From Saprospiraceae bacterium (GTDB taxonomy: Bacteria; Bacteroidota; Bacteroidia; Chitinophagales; Saprospiraceae), in assembly GCA_025055285.1 (NCBI GenBank), contig JANWXM010000011.1, positions 51,131 through 115,130 of the forward strand: a stretch of DNA of 64,000 bases, in the 5' to 3' direction. Positions within the stretch are counted from its first letter, which is position 1. Each line of letters opens with the position of its first letter. The notes under the pieces are model-generated. The model did not search any database. It was not told the DNA's origin and worked only from the letters and a program-made list of their open reading frames with translations. Position numbers and translations under genes: made by a program. Positions 28,335 to 38,269 of the stretch are shown in pieces.

Positions 28335-29876
28335 TCACCAATGATACAGTAATCCAACATTTACGCCAAATGACGCAGGATTTGGCAATGACCGCCCTTG
28401 GATGTCCTGGCGTGCAAGTTGTCTTGTGAGCGTAGGTTCTGCCGAGATGCTCATTCGGCGACTCCATCGATAGGTAGCGCCCGCCGAGAGCCAGTAGCCC
28501 ACTGACAAAGTGCGTGCAGGTGTCCACTGGAGCCCGGGCTTGAAACCGGGAACCAAGCGCACGCGAGCATTTTCCGAAATAATAGAGCTTATTTCAAGAT
28601 CGTTTCTTAGAGAAAATTCTGCCACAAGACCCACTCGGGCGGTGCCAAACAGGCGCCCTGATCCAATGGCATATGAAGCTAAAACTGGAATCCGTAAAAA
28701 AGCGACGTATTCGCTCACCTGGGCTTTCAGCTGAATCATCTCTCCCGGTTGCACGACGTCAGTATGATTACTTGGCTCCATGCGCAGTTCTACGGCTCCA
28801 GAACCACCCGGCGTGCTCAAATAATGGTCGTATCCTCTTCGCGAATGGGGATGACCACCATCCATTATATGGCGACCGTCGCCAAAGCGAAAACGGCTTG
28901 AAAAGGCCGTTGTGCGCACGTGTTCGCTGTATGAAATACCGCCCTCGAGACCCCAATGTATCCCGAGGCGCTTCTGAATGCGAACACCTCCCTCCCACGC
29001 CGCCTGAGGTGGCTGCGATTGAACAACGAAGGGCAGGCGCTTTGGCCCAATCCCTCCTCTCGGCAACTGGGTAGTGGCAGGAGTGAACACACTTGCCGCA
29101 TAAAGCCCCACGCTCCACCCCTTGGGCAAACGCCCAGGGCGGACATACGGCAAGGGTAAACGCGGGTCAGCAGCAATCTTAGAGCGAGGCAGGGTCGAGG
29201 GCTTAACGGGAATAAAGGAGAGCAACGACCTTTGAATTTCTTCGTCGACTACTTCGGCAGATGCGGACTCTTCGCTCACATGCTTTACATAGCCCGCGGT
29301 ATCCTCCTCTTCGTTAGAAAGTTGTACCGGAATACTTTGTTCGGCAGCAGGAGCATCTAGCTGTCTTTTTGAGGTCGGAGACAAAGCGTTCTTACGGGGG
29401 GTGGAATGAAGGAAAGTTGCCTTTTTCTTCTCGCGCGCTGTGTCGTCAGGCGATGAAGGCCAGTGCCTACTCGTTGCGACTCTATCTTTTACAGACGGGA
29501 TAAAGAGCGGCGCAGGGCTAGAGGAGGTTGAAAGAAGAGAATCCGCAAGTACCTGTTTTGGGGTAGAGGAGCGTTTCCAAGCGTCAGATGAAAGCCCTTC
29601 TTCATTAAGAGCAGAGCTATCTTGAGGCGAAACAGCACCCCAATAATGTAGCAAACTATCTGGTAGGAGAAAAGCTAAGACGAAAAATCCTGTCACAGCC
29701 CCTAAGAGCAGCCAGAAACGATAAGGAGCCCACCAGGGTTGGGCAGGTAAGGTTGAAGGCGACGGCAACCCACTTTCTATGCGATTCCACAAGTCCTGTG
29801 GTGGTGTCGCCTCGTGCTGGTCAAGCGTTTTTCGGAAGTATTCTTCTAAAGGATCGCGCGAGTATTTTTCTTTCAT
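28335..29876 (-). CDS. Membrane-anchored protein with anti-sigma-like N terminus and C-terminal beta-barrel domain
   Basis: 513 residues. The N terminus (EEYFRKTLDQHEATPPQDLWNRI) is the cytoplasmic motif common to Bacteroidota proteins encoded next to ECF sigma factors; a single membrane helix follows (FWLLLGAVTGFFVLAFLL, about residues 53-73). A low-complexity linker rich in Ser/Pro covers about 75-230, and the last 280 residues show glycine-rich outer-membrane barrel strands (GWSVGLYAASVF, GIHWGLEGGISYSEHV, and a final PASFGVNVGLLYHW). Six base pairs separate it from the sigma factor gene, so both are co-translated and it may hold that sigma factor inactive. That a single chain crosses both membranes is unusual and unproven. 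Confidence 0.75.
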   Translation of the reverse strand: MKEKYSRDPLEEYFRKTLDQHEATPPQDLWNRIESGLPSPSTLPAQPWWAPYRFWLLLGAVTGFFVLAFLLPDSLLHYWGAVSPQDSSALNEEGLSSDAWKRSSTPKQVLADSLLSTSSSPAPLFIPSVKDRVATSRHWPSSPDDTAREKKKATFLHSTPRKNALSPTSKRQLDAPAAEQSIPVQLSNEEEDTAGYVKHVSEESASAEVVDEEIQRSLLSFIPVKPSTLPRSKIAADPRLPLPYVRPGRLPKGWSVGLYAASVFTPATTQLPRGGIGPKRLPFVVQSQPPQAAWEGGVRIQKRLGIHWGLEGGISYSEHVRTTAFSSRFRFGDGRHIMDGGHPHSRRGYDHYLSTPGGSGAVELRMEPSNHTDVVQPGEMIQLKAQVSEYVAFLRIPVLASYAIGSGRLFGTARVGLVAEFSLRNDLEISSIISENARVRLVPGFKPGLQWTPARTLSVGYWLSAGATYRWSRRMSISAEPTLTRQLARQDIQGRSLPNPASFGVNVGLLYHW

Positions 29877-29882
29877 AGTGCT

Positions 29883-30416
29883 TCATTCAACAAGGCTTTT
29901 CTCGAGCAAGCGACGCAAATGCGCTTTAGCCCGAAGAAGTTGTGATTTTGATGTCCCAACAGAAATGCCCAGGATTTCAGCAATTTCTGCATGGGTATAG
30001 CCCTCTAACACGTATAAATTGAAAACGGTGCGAAAACCAGGAGGCAATTGTTGGAGCAACGCAATGAGTCGGTCTGCTGGGGGAGTCTCCTCAAGCAGCG
30101 GCATTTCCGTTTCTTCAGCTACGTCTACGCCGTCGAGCCCTTCTGTCTGAATACGTCGACGCTGTTTCTCTAGGTGTTGCAAAGCAGTGTTGACGAATAC
30201 CTTGCGCATCCATGCCTCTAGTGGGCCTCTGCCGTCGTACTGGCTCAAGTCGCGGAATACGCGGATAAAACCCTCTTGGCAGATGTCCTCCGCTTCAGCA
30301 TATGAGCTAGCATACCGCAGGCAAACGGCAAACATCTTGCCCTTGTAGCGTTCGTATAGTGCACGTTGTACACGGCGATCCCCCTGTAAACAGGCCTCTA
30401 TTTCGGAGGAAGGCAT
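29883..30416 (-). CDS. RNA polymerase sigma-70 factor, ECF subfamily
   Basis: 177 residues with region 2 (YKGKMFAVCLRYASSYAEAEDICQEGFIRVF, then YDGRGPLEAWMRKVFVNTAL) and region 4 (LPPGFRTVFNLYVLEGYTHAEIAEILGISVGTSKSQLLRAKAHL, containing the helix-turn-helix). The family lacks region 3. Together with the downstream membrane protein it makes a sigma/regulator pair. Target genes are unknown. Confidence 0.93.
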   Translation of the reverse strand: MPSSEIEACLQGDRRVQRALYERYKGKMFAVCLRYASSYAEAEDICQEGFIRVFRDLSQYDGRGPLEAWMRKVFVNTALQHLEKQRRRIQTEGLDGVDVAEETEMPLLEETPPADRLIALLQQLPPGFRTVFNLYVLEGYTHAEIAEILGISVGTSKSQLLRAKAHLRRLLEKSLVE

Positions 30417-30506
30417 AGCGTTTGCTCTCGTCTCATTTTTGTAGTACGTGGTCGTTAACGCCTGTAAAAGGTTGCATTGAATGGTGTTTTTTTTTTTATG
30501 TTGAGC

Positions 30507-31274
30507 TTATTCATTCTCCATCAACCATATCAATTCTTTGGTGGCGAACACAACTTTGCCTTGTGCAGACTGGACGACGAGCCGACCGTCGGACAAGACC
30601 TCTTCAGGCGTTCCTTCAAAAAAGCGTCCGTCAGGATAGGCAAAGCGGCGCTGTTGGCCCAAGCCTAGCAGATGGTCTCGATAAGCTCGGCGGATGGGCT
30701 CGCGATGGCCATGGCGTAGCTGAACGTAGCGCTGCTCGATGCGTCGAAGCAAGTGTTCCAGTATGGCATTACGGTCAAATGCGCGTCCACAAGCAAGAGC
30801 TAATGAGGTGCCATTGGGTACCTCAGGCGGGAATTGAGTTTGATTGACATTCAGACCAACGCCGACAATAGCGTGTTGGATTTGCGCGCCGCTTAATCCG
30901 CACTGGATAAGAAGCCCAGCGGTTTTGCGCTCGCCTAAATACACGTCGTTGGGCCACTTGATATGGGCAGAGCATTGAGCAACCTCTTCAACAGTCTCTC
31001 GGACAGCTACGACCATAGCTTCGCTCAAAAGCCATTGCTCACTTGCGGGTAGCCAAGTAGGGTAGAGAAGAATGCTCAGCAGTAAATTCTCTCCTGCAGC
31101 ACTGTACCAACGGCTGCCATATTGACCGCGACCATCTGTCTGATTGTCAGCATATGCTATTGTACCCTCAGGTGGCTTGCTTTTTGTCAGAAGAAGTTGT
31201 GTTAAGAAATCGTTTGTGGAAGGGAGGGTATCAAAAACATATCGAACTTTTCCAATAAAAAGATTGTTTTCCAT
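30507..31274 (-). CDS. birA: Biotin-[acetyl-CoA-carboxylase] ligase
   Basis: 255 residues from the ATG at 31274 (MENNLFIGKVRYV); the frame begins at 31295. Catalytic motifs: TLPSTNDFL, the biotinyl-AMP loop GRGQYGSRWYS followed by GENLLLSI, IKWPNDVYL and VGVGLNVNQ. The short SH3-like C-terminal part is present. No N-terminal helix-turn-helix, so this is a monofunctional ligase rather than the E. coli BirA repressor. Attaches biotin to carboxylase carrier proteins. Confidence 0.93.
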   Translation of the reverse strand: MENNLFIGKVRYVFDTLPSTNDFLTQLLLTKSKPPEGTIAYADNQTDGRGQYGSRWYSAAGENLLLSILLYPTWLPASEQWLLSEAMVVAVRETVEEVAQCSAHIKWPNDVYLGERKTAGLLIQCGLSGAQIQHAIVGVGLNVNQTQFPPEVPNGTSLALACGRAFDRNAILEHLLRRIEQRYVQLRHGHREPIRRAYRDHLLGLGQQRRFAYPDGRFFEGTPEEVLSDGRLVVQSAQGKVVFATKELIWLMENE

Positions 31275-31401
31275 GTTCGTTAATCGAATTGCCATTGGCT
31301 AGAAAGTTGTGCTTATTTTTCTTGGGCAACAAGAGACAGCTGTCTTAATTTTAGGCCGCTTTTGAACGTTTTCCTCTCATCTTTTACGTACGTATATCAA
31401 A

Positions 31402-31812
31402 TTGCGTTGGAATTTGAGTAGTTCAACTGCCATTCGTCACCCGTATACTGCGCGCGAAGCTTACGTTGAGCAACTGAACGAGCTCATCATTGAAGGAATG
31501 CGCGATAAGAAAGGCAAAAATATCGTCCGTTTAGATTTGCGAAAATTGAGCGATGCTCCTGCAGACTTCTTTATCATCTGCGAGGGCGATTCGAGTACCC
31601 ACGTAAATGCGATCTCGGATAGCATTTTCAAGAAAGTAAAAGATGCTCTGAATACGATGCCCGCGCATACGGAAGGCAAAATCAGCGCGAGATGGGTGCT
31701 AATGGACTACTTTGACACTATTGTACATGTTTTTTACCCGGAAACGCGTCGCTTCTACGACTTAGAACAGCTTTGGGGCGATGCGGAAGTAACGGAATTT
31801 GCCGACGTGTAA
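31402..31812 (+). CDS. rsfS: Ribosome silencing factor RsfS
   Basis: 136 residues. KGKNIVRLDLRKLSDAPADFFIICEGDSSTH and GKISARWVLMDYFDTIVHVFYPETRRFYDLEQLW are signature segments of the DUF143/Iojap family, which binds L14 and blocks subunit joining when nutrients run low. The frame begins at a TTG (31402); no ATG occurs before the conserved region, so the start is non-canonical. It precedes ftsH by 33 bp on the same strand. Confidence 0.93.
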   Translation: MRWNLSSSTAIRHPYTAREAYVEQLNELIIEGMRDKKGKNIVRLDLRKLSDAPADFFIICEGDSSTHVNAISDSIFKKVKDALNTMPAHTEGKISARWVLMDYFDTIVHVFYPETRRFYDLEQLWGDAEVTEFADV

Positions 31813-31845
31813 GACGTCTGCATATTTAACAAATGAAAAAAGACT

Positions 31846-33897
31846 ATGAGTACCGATAAGCGTATGCGCGATGACGACGCGAAAAACGAGTTGTCTCCTC
31901 GACGAAATAACACTCCTACTGAAGAAGGGCCGCGTTTTAGCCTTACGTGGATTTACGTTTTAATCGGGCTGGCCATTTTGGGTTTACAGCTGTCGCGAAT
32001 GTTTGTCTCTCCACCGAGCATTACATGGGAAGAGTTTGACGCGATGGCTGTTCAGGGAGATATTCAAAAAATTGTGCATGCAGAGAAATCCGCAAAGATT
32101 TTCATCAAGATTGACAGTTTATGCAAATACTTTGAGCGTTTAAACATTGAGGACCGAGATGCGAATTGTCAGCCAGATAAAACGGTTTGGAATTTTAATC
32201 CGCGCCATGCGTATGTAATAGTCCGTTTTGAAGATTCGAAAATTCTCCACGAACGCGTAAAGGCGATAAATGATGTCTTAAAAAAGGAAAAACGCTCTCT
32301 TATTCCAGCGCCTGTATACGAGCCGGAAAACGACATCATGGGCGCTATTCTTCCTTACTTAATCCCTCTTTTGCTCTTTATTGGCTTGTGGGTGTTTATT
32401 TTGCGACGGGTAGGTGGTGCTGCTGGCGGGCCAGGTGCTCAAATTTTTAACATTGGCAAATCGAAGGCAACGCTTTTTGACAATAATTCGCGGGTAGATG
32501 TAACTTTTGCTGACGTAGCTGGGCTCGATGAGGCCAAGGAAGAGGTAATGGAAATTGTGGATTTCCTAAAAAATCCAAAGAAATACACAGCCTTAGGCGG
32601 TAAGATACCCAAAGGAGTGTTACTGGTTGGTCCTCCGGGTACGGGAAAGACTCTTTTGGCCAAGGCAGTAGCAGGCGAGGCTGGCGTGCCCTTTTTCTCT
32701 ATTTCCGGCTCTGATTTTGTAGAGATGTTTGTGGGCGTAGGGGCTTCGCGCGTGCGCGATCTCTTTCGACAAGCGCGCGAAAAAGCGCCGTGCATTATTT
32801 TCATCGATGAAATAGATGCCATTGGCCGAGCCCGTGGGCGTGGTCCTATTCAAGGAGGCAACGACGAGCGCGAAAACACACTCAACCAATTATTGGTTGA
32901 GATGGATGGTTTTCCTACCGATAAGGGCGTCATACTGATGGCTGCAACTAACCGCCCTGATATCCTTGACCAAGCGCTCTTGCGTCCAGGGCGTTTTGAC
33001 CGCCAAATAGGTATCGGAAGGCCCGACCTCAAAGGGCGGGAACAAATCTTCCGCGTTCATTTAAAGAACATTCGCATAGCTCCTGAGGTGACAGCCGAAT
33101 CGCTAGCAGAAATGACCCCCGGCTTTGTAGGCGCTGATATTGCTAATGTGTGCAACGAGGCCGCGCTTATTGCTGCTCGTCGTGGTAAGAGCGCCGTAGA
33201 TATGGATGATTTCCACTACGCTCTGGATAAGGTTATTGGAGGTCTAGAGAAGAAAAACAAGATCATTAGCCCAGAAGAAAAACAAATTATTGCTTACCAC
33301 GAGGCCGGTCATGCCATCTGCGGTTGGTATTTAGAACACGCTCATCCTCTAGTGAAGGTAACTATCGTTCCGCGCGGTGTGGCAGCTTTGGGCTATGCTC
33401 AGTACTTACCTAAAGAGCAGTATATCACCCAAAAAGAAAAACTGCTTGACGAGATGTGCATGACACTCGGCGGACGTGCAGCCGAAGCCGTAGTATTCGG
33501 CAAGATCAGCACTGGTGCTCAGAGCGATTTAGACTATGTTACGCGGTTGGCCTACGAAATGATTATCAACTACGGCATGAATGAGCGGGTCGGAAATGTC
33601 TCGTATTATTCCATGCTAAATGACTCTTTCCTCCGGCCGTTCTCCGACCAGACGGCTTACCTAATAGACCAAGAGGTAAAGCGCACTATCGACGAACAAT
33701 ATGAGCGAGCCAAGAGTCTTTTGCGCGAAAAGCGACGCGAGTTAGACATAGTAGCAAAAGCCCTTTTGGAAAGGGAAGTGCTTCATCGAGCCGACCTAGA
33801 AAGCCTAATCGGCAAGCGCCCTTTCGGAGATCCTGCGCCAGGTGAGAGTGCTGCCGTACCAGAAATATCTCCTGCTAGCCAAGACGAGGATGAATAA
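31846..33897 (+). CDS. ftsH: ATP-dependent zinc metalloprotease FtsH
   Basis: 683 residues. Two membrane helices ([19 protein letters not shown] and [20 protein letters not shown]) flank a periplasmic loop. The AAA module has Walker A GPPGTGKT (residues 262-269), Walker [12 protein letters not shown] and the second region of homology ([19 protein letters not shown]). The zinc site is HEAGH at residues 485-489. Degrades membrane and short-lived cytosolic proteins. Its stop codon overlaps the start of the PBP1A gene (GATGAATAA), implying coupled translation. Confidence 0.97.
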   Translation: MSTDKRMRDDDAKNELSPRRNNTPTEEGPRFSLTWIYVLIGLAILGLQLSRMFVSPPSITWEEFDAMAVQGDIQKIVHAEKSAKIFIKIDSLCKYFERLNIEDRDANCQPDKTVWNFNPRHAYVIVRFEDSKILHERVKAINDVLKKEKRSLIPAPVYEPENDIMGAILPYLIPLLLFIGLWVFILRRVGGAAGGPGAQIFNIGKSKATLFDNNSRVDVTFADVAGLDEAKEEVMEIVDFLKNPKKYTALGGKIPKGVLLVGPPGTGKTLLAKAVAGEAGVPFFSISGSDFVEMFVGVGASRVRDLFRQAREKAPCIIFIDEIDAIGRARGRGPIQGGNDERENTLNQLLVEMDGFPTDKGVILMAATNRPDILDQALLRPGRFDRQIGIGRPDLKGREQIFRVHLKNIRIAPEVTAESLAEMTPGFVGADIANVCNEAALIAARRGKSAVDMDDFHYALDKVIGGLEKKNKIISPEEKQIIAYHEAGHAICGWYLEHAHPLVKVTIVPRGVAALGYAQYLPKEQYITQKEKLLDEMCMTLGGRAAEAVVFGKISTGAQSDLDYVTRLAYEMIINYGMNERVGNVSYYSMLNDSFLRPFSDQTAYLIDQEVKRTIDEQYERAKSLLREKRRELDIVAKALLEREVLHRADLESLIGKRPFGDPAPGESAAVPEISPASQDEDE

Positions 33898-36553
33898 CAA
33901 CGCTCCTTATCGTGTGCCAGAGCCACAGCGCCTCATTGCTTTCAAGGCTGCTCTCCAGCAGAAGCGCATGCCTATCTATCGCAAAATCGTGCGATGGATG
34001 TGGATACTTACTCTGGGCAGCATTGCTGCAGCTATTCTTACGATCATTATCATTAGCCTCGTAGCAATTCCTTCCTTTCGGGAATTGGAAAATCCGCGCT
34101 CGGCATTGGCCAGCGAAGTTCTAGCGGATAATGGCGAAGTATTGGGGCGGTATTTTGTAGAAAATCGCGTGCCCGTCACTTACGACGAACTTAGCCCTTA
34201 TCTCGTTCAAGCGCTCATTGCCACTGAAGATGCGCGCTTTCACAACCACAGTGGAATTGATGCCCGTGCTATTGCTCGTGTAATTGTGCGCACTGTCCTG
34301 TTGGGTGATCTGAGTGCTGGAGGAGGGTCTACCATCACTCAGCAACTGGCCAAGAACCTCTATTCCGACCGCAACTTCGCAGGCATGAACAAATTCCAGC
34401 GCATAGTTGCTCTCATTTATCGCAAGTTACGGGAGTGGATAACTGCGGTTAAGCTGGAAAAGCGCTATACTAAAGAGGAAATTATTGCTATGTACCTCAA
34501 CCAGGTAGACTTTGTAAATAACGCCTATGGCATCCACGCCGCTGCAGAGGTCTACTTTGGTACCACCCCTAAAAACCTCAAAATAGAAGAAGCGGCCACA
34601 TTGATTGGTATGCTTAAAAATCCATCTCGGTACAATCCGAATACTTACCCTGACCGGTGTATTCGCCGCCGAATGGTTGTGCTTTTTCAGATGTGGCAAA
34701 ACGGCTACATTACAGAACGCCAATACGATAGCCTGAAGGTCTTGCCATTAGACATGAGCCGGTTTAGGCGCGTTTCCTTCTCTGACGACCTCGCTCCCTA
34801 TTTGTGCGCCGAATTGAAGAAGGACGTACAGGCAATCTTAGATTCCCTAAATGCTCGAAAACCCGATGGTAGCCCCTACAACATCTATCGGGATGGGTTG
34901 CGCATACACACCACCATTAATCCCGTCTATCAACGCCATGCTGAGGCTGCTGTGGCCCAGCACATGGCCCAAGTGCAGCAGCGTTTCTTCCAAGTGTGGA
35001 AAGGGCGAGACCCCTGGACGTACAAGACTCGCGAAACCACGCCGGCCGAAATTGAACTGCGCAAAGAAGAGTTGCGCAAGCTTATTCGGTCTAGTGAGCG
35101 ATATCAACTCCTTTGGCCCAAATACATGGGTGAAATCAGTGAACGCATTCAAAAGCAGTACGGCCTCGAGCTCCAGGACGCAGATATCCTCCGAATGTTG
35201 AACGAGGAAAAAGACGGTAAAACCTTTACCAGTCAAATGGCCAAAGGGTGGTTGTCGCCTCAGAAGGTTGCTCAGTATCGCCAAATCATGAGTGGCCAGG
35301 AGTGGCTCGAATTAAAAGACCAATGGTACGCACTGCAGCGGGCGGTCGCTCAGCAATACAACAAAAAGGTGCCCATGAAGGTCTTCGATTGGAGGAGTCC
35401 GCGTTATGAGAAAGACACACTCATGTCGCCATTGGATAGTCTGCGTTATCATCGCATGTTCCTCCAGGTAGGTATGCTGGCGCTCGAGCCTACGACGGGT
35501 GCAGTCAAGGCATGGGTTGGCGGTATCAACTTTAAATATTTCAAATATGACCATATTCGCACGATGCGCCAAGTGGGCTCTACGTTTAAGCCCTTCGTTT
35601 ATGCCACTGCTATCGCCCAGCAAGGCATCAGCCCTTGTTTTCAGGTATATGATCAGCCCGTTACTATTCCTGCTTATTATCAAGGCTTTAGTAATGTAGT
35701 AGACTGGACACCTAAAAATGCTACGGGCGTTTATTCGGGTAATTTACTTACATTGAAAGAAGCGCTCAAGGGCTCGGTTAATACCGTAAGTACATACTTA
35801 ATGAAACAGCTGGGTAGCCCAGAGCCAGTCCGCGGTTTACTCCACCATATGGGCATAGACTCTTCGGCGCGCCGCCCCGACGGCGAGTATCGCCTTCCGA
35901 AGCAACCTTCCATTTGTTTAGGAGCAGCAGACTTGACAGTGTGGGAAATGACGGCTGCTTATGCTACTTTTGCTAATAACGGTATGTTTGCTCGGCCCTA
36001 TGTAATCAAAAAAATCGAAGACCAAAATGGCCGCGTAATCTATCGCGCACAACTAGAAGAAAATATGGCATTGCCCGCCAATGTCAATTACGTCGTACTC
36101 GACATGCTGAAGTACAACGTTAGCGGTGCGCCGGGTATACGAGAACTAAAAAGTGAAGTAGGCGGCAAAACAGGTACCACCAATGAATATAGCGATGCTT
36201 GGTTTATGGGACTCACCCCTACTCTTGTCGTGGGCACCTGGGTCGGTGGCGAAGACCGGTGGATACGCTTCCTGTCCTTAAACGACGGCCAGGGTGCTCG
36301 CTTGGCTCGGCCCATCTTCGCCTCCTTCATCAAACGATTGGAACAAGATCCTAAATCGGGCTATAACTACCTAGAACGCTTCAAACGCCCTGCGGGCGAT
36401 TTGGAAATTGAGATCGACTGCTCTAAGTATTTAGAAAATCGTCCGCCCAGCGACGAAGAAGATTTTGAAGCCAACCTGTATCAAGATCAAATTGAGTCTA
36501 ACCAGACCAATCGCCCTCGGCCCGCTAACCGGATAGATGAAGGCTTTCAGTAA
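33890..36553 (+). CDS. Class A penicillin-binding protein 1A (glycosyltransferase/transpeptidase)
   Basis: About 887 residues from the ATG at 33890, which overlaps the ftsH stop by 8 bp (the frame starts earlier at 33842). Membrane helix WMWILTLGSIAAAILTIIII. Glycosyltransferase motifs: EDARFHNHSGID, GGSTITQQLAKNLY, RKLREWITAVKLEKRYTKEEI. Transpeptidase motifs: GSTFKPFVY (SxxK), SVNTVS (SxN) and KTGTTNEYSDAWF (KTG). Polymerises and crosslinks peptidoglycan. Inserted residues between the domains contain charged helical stretches. Both active sites look intact. Confidence 0.96.
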   Translation: MNNNAPYRVPEPQRLIAFKAALQQKRMPIYRKIVRWMWILTLGSIAAAILTIIIISLVAIPSFRELENPRSALASEVLADNGEVLGRYFVENRVPVTYDELSPYLVQALIATEDARFHNHSGIDARAIARVIVRTVLLGDLSAGGGSTITQQLAKNLYSDRNFAGMNKFQRIVALIYRKLREWITAVKLEKRYTKEEIIAMYLNQVDFVNNAYGIHAAAEVYFGTTPKNLKIEEAATLIGMLKNPSRYNPNTYPDRCIRRRMVVLFQMWQNGYITERQYDSLKVLPLDMSRFRRVSFSDDLAPYLCAELKKDVQAILDSLNARKPDGSPYNIYRDGLRIHTTINPVYQRHAEAAVAQHMAQVQQRFFQVWKGRDPWTYKTRETTPAEIELRKEELRKLIRSSERYQLLWPKYMGEISERIQKQYGLELQDADILRMLNEEKDGKTFTSQMAKGWLSPQKVAQYRQIMSGQEWLELKDQWYALQRAVAQQYNKKVPMKVFDWRSPRYEKDTLMSPLDSLRYHRMFLQVGMLALEPTTGAVKAWVGGINFKYFKYDHIRTMRQVGSTFKPFVYATAIAQQGISPCFQVYDQPVTIPAYYQGFSNVVDWTPKNATGVYSGNLLTLKEALKGSVNTVSTYLMKQLGSPEPVRGLLHHMGIDSSARRPDGEYRLPKQPSICLGAADLTVWEMTAAYATFANNGMFARPYVIKKIEDQNGRVIYRAQLEENMALPANVNYVVLDMLKYNVSGAPGIRELKSEVGGKTGTTNEYSDAWFMGLTPTLVVGTWVGGEDRWIRFLSLNDGQGARLARPIFASFIKRLEQDPKSGYNYLERFKRPAGDLEIEIDCSKYLENRPPSDEEDFEANLYQDQIESNQTNRPRPANRIDEGFQ

Positions 36554-36580
36554 AAATTTCTCTCTCCATAAACGCGCTTT

Positions 36581-37147
36581 ATGAATATCTCTGAGATTAT
36601 TCGACGACGGCGAGCTATTTTTCCAAAATTTTATCTTCCCGACCGGCCTATAGAACGCTCTATTTTGCAACAACTTTTGGAGAACGCAAACTGGGCGCCC
36701 ACGCATAAGTTAACCGAACCGTGGCGCTTTCACGTCTTTCATTCACCCGAAAGTCGTCAGCAACTGGCTGAATATTTAGCCGAGCACTATCGCCGTAATA
36801 CGCCGCCTGAAGCCTTCTCAGAGGAAAAAATGCGCAAAATGGCGGAAAATCCTCTTCGCTCAGGCGCTGTAATCGCCATCGTTTTGCATCGCGACCCTCA
36901 GGAAAGCGTTCCTGAGTTTGAGGAAATTGCTGCCGTAGCTATGGCAGTGCAAAATATGTGGCTTACTTGCACAGAACTAGGGCTCGGATGCTACTGGAGC
37001 ACGCCAAAGGCTGCTTTGGAGGCCAACGCCTTTTTAAACCTCCAGCCTAACGAGCGTTGCCTGGGATTTTTCTATGTTGGCTGGCATAATGCGCCTGATT
37101 TGGTCGGCAAGCGGCGGCCAGTTGAGGAGAAAGTCTACTGGCACTAG
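36581..37147 (+). CDS. Nitroreductase family protein
   Basis: 188 residues: ISEIIRRRRAIFPKFYLPDRPI, NANWAPTHKLTEPWRFHVF and WHNAPDLVGKRRPVEEKVYW match the small FMN-dependent nitroreductase/YdjA group. Substrate is not predictable. It starts 27 bp after the PBP1A stop and may be in the same transcript. Confidence 0.85.
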   Translation: MNISEIIRRRRAIFPKFYLPDRPIERSILQQLLENANWAPTHKLTEPWRFHVFHSPESRQQLAEYLAEHYRRNTPPEAFSEEKMRKMAENPLRSGAVIAIVLHRDPQESVPEFEEIAAVAMAVQNMWLTCTELGLGCYWSTPKAALEANAFLNLQPNERCLGFFYVGWHNAPDLVGKRRPVEEKVYWH

Positions 37148-37229
37148 TTGGAAAAAGTCTGCGCTGTCGGCGAAAAGGTGGGCCTTAGGTTCATCATCAG
37201 GTGGCCTCACCCATCGATCCGGCTGCAAA

Positions 37230-37254
37230 CCTCCCGGTGCTGCGTACCAGGAGG
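37230..37254 (+). terminator. Hairpin after the nitroreductase gene
   Basis: CCTCC (37230-37234) pairs with GGAGG (37250-37254) and GGT with ACC inside, loop of 7 nt. The following T run is short (CTTTC), so termination strength is uncertain. Confidence 0.4.
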
Positions 37255-37314
37255 CTTTCAACGAGGATGATTTTCTTCGAGAAAAAATAAGACTAAGTTG
37301 GGCTGTGGCCTCAG

Positions 37315-37346
37315 AAAAAAAGGCGGCATGCCGTTGCACACCGCCT
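37315..37346 (-). terminator. Terminator of the Crp/Fnr gene
   Basis: AGGCGG (37321-37326) pairs with CCGCCT (37341-37346); on the minus strand the stem is followed by seven T (complement of the A run 37315-37321). Confidence 0.7.
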
Positions 37347-37403
37347 AAACAAAACCCATTCTATCGTATGAAGCAAAACTGTTCACATTTGTAGGTACGC
37401 TAT

Positions 37404-38093
37404 TCAGTTTGCGTACAAGGAGAGAGCATCCAAGTCCCGGAAGAGAATTTTTTTTCGGTTAAAGTATACTAAGTTAGACCGCTTCAACTGGTTGAGTATT
37501 GCCGTAACCATTTGGCGGCTTGTACCTGTCAAATCAGCTATGTCTTGATGAGTAAGGTTATGCTTTACCAATATTTCTACACCTACTTGCCGGCCGTGTT
37601 CTACGCCCATTTGATGTAAAAATTCTAAAATTCGGCTGCGCGAATCCTTAAGCACTACATTCTCTAGGTGCATCTCCGTCTGCCGCAGACGTTCGCCCAG
37701 CAAATGCAGTAGGGACTGGGCAAAACTAAAGTTATGTCGCATCAAATACAGTAGAGCATTTACCTCTAACTCAAGGATTTCCGTGTCATTCATCATGGCA
37801 TAAGCGCAATCGCGCCGATACCGGTCGCCCATCAAACAGGATTCCCCGAAAAGATTACCCGCCTGCACAACATATTTAACGACCTCTTTTTTATCGTTTT
37901 GTGCAGCTATTTTTACTGCGCCCTTTAGGACGTAAAACACCTTGAGTGCTCGCTGACCTGTCTGATAGATCTCCGCATTCCGCTTGTATCGAAGCGTACG
38001 GGCAGCCTTCTTCAAAAAATTCAACTCATCTGATTTCAAGACGGCAAACAGCGGCATTTTATCTAATTGAAAAACATTATCGCGTGCAATCAT
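37404..38093 (-). CDS. Crp/Fnr family transcriptional regulator
   Basis: 229 residues. Cyclic-nucleotide-binding-like beta roll (FYVLKGAVKIAAQNDKKEVVKYV, GNLFGESCLMGD) followed by the C-terminal winged helix with the Crp-type HTH (LTHQDIADLTGTSRQMVTAILNQLKR). The cysteine ligands of Fnr are not seen at the N terminus, so it is more Crp-like; the effector is unknown. It is flanked by its own terminator and by an unusual inverted-repeat leader upstream. Confidence 0.9.
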   Translation of the reverse strand: MIARDNVFQLDKMPLFAVLKSDELNFLKKAARTLRYKRNAEIYQTGQRALKVFYVLKGAVKIAAQNDKKEVVKYVVQAGNLFGESCLMGDRYRRDCAYAMMNDTEILELEVNALLYLMRHNFSFAQSLLHLLGERLRQTEMHLENVVLKDSRSRILEFLHQMGVEHGRQVGVEILVKHNLTHQDIADLTGTSRQMVTAILNQLKRSNLVYFNRKKILFRDLDALSLYAN

Positions 38094-38110
38094 AATCGTT
38101 GTGAAAATGT

Positions 38111-38169
38111 AGTGGGGATTTACAGAGTGTTTTGTCTTAAAGACAATGGAGTTGTGCTGTTCCCCTACT
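38111..38169 (-). promoter_or_regulatory. Nested inverted repeat upstream of the Crp/Fnr gene
   Basis: AGTGGGGA (38111-38118) pairs with TCCCCTACT (38161-38169), ACAG (38122-38125) with CTGT (38157-38160), and inside lies the perfect 7-bp palindrome TTGTCTT-A-AAGACAA (38132-38146). The inner palindrome has the TTG-N9-CAA outline of Crp/Fnr operators. Autoregulation or an RNA leader hairpin are both possible; neither is shown. Confidence 0.45.
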
Positions 38170-38269
38170 CATCAGCAAGAGAAAATGTAAATTCAACAGT
38201 TTGCAAACAAGGAGGGATAGAAAGATACCCTGTCCTCTCAGAAGTTGAAGGGAGACGGTAGGCTCGACG

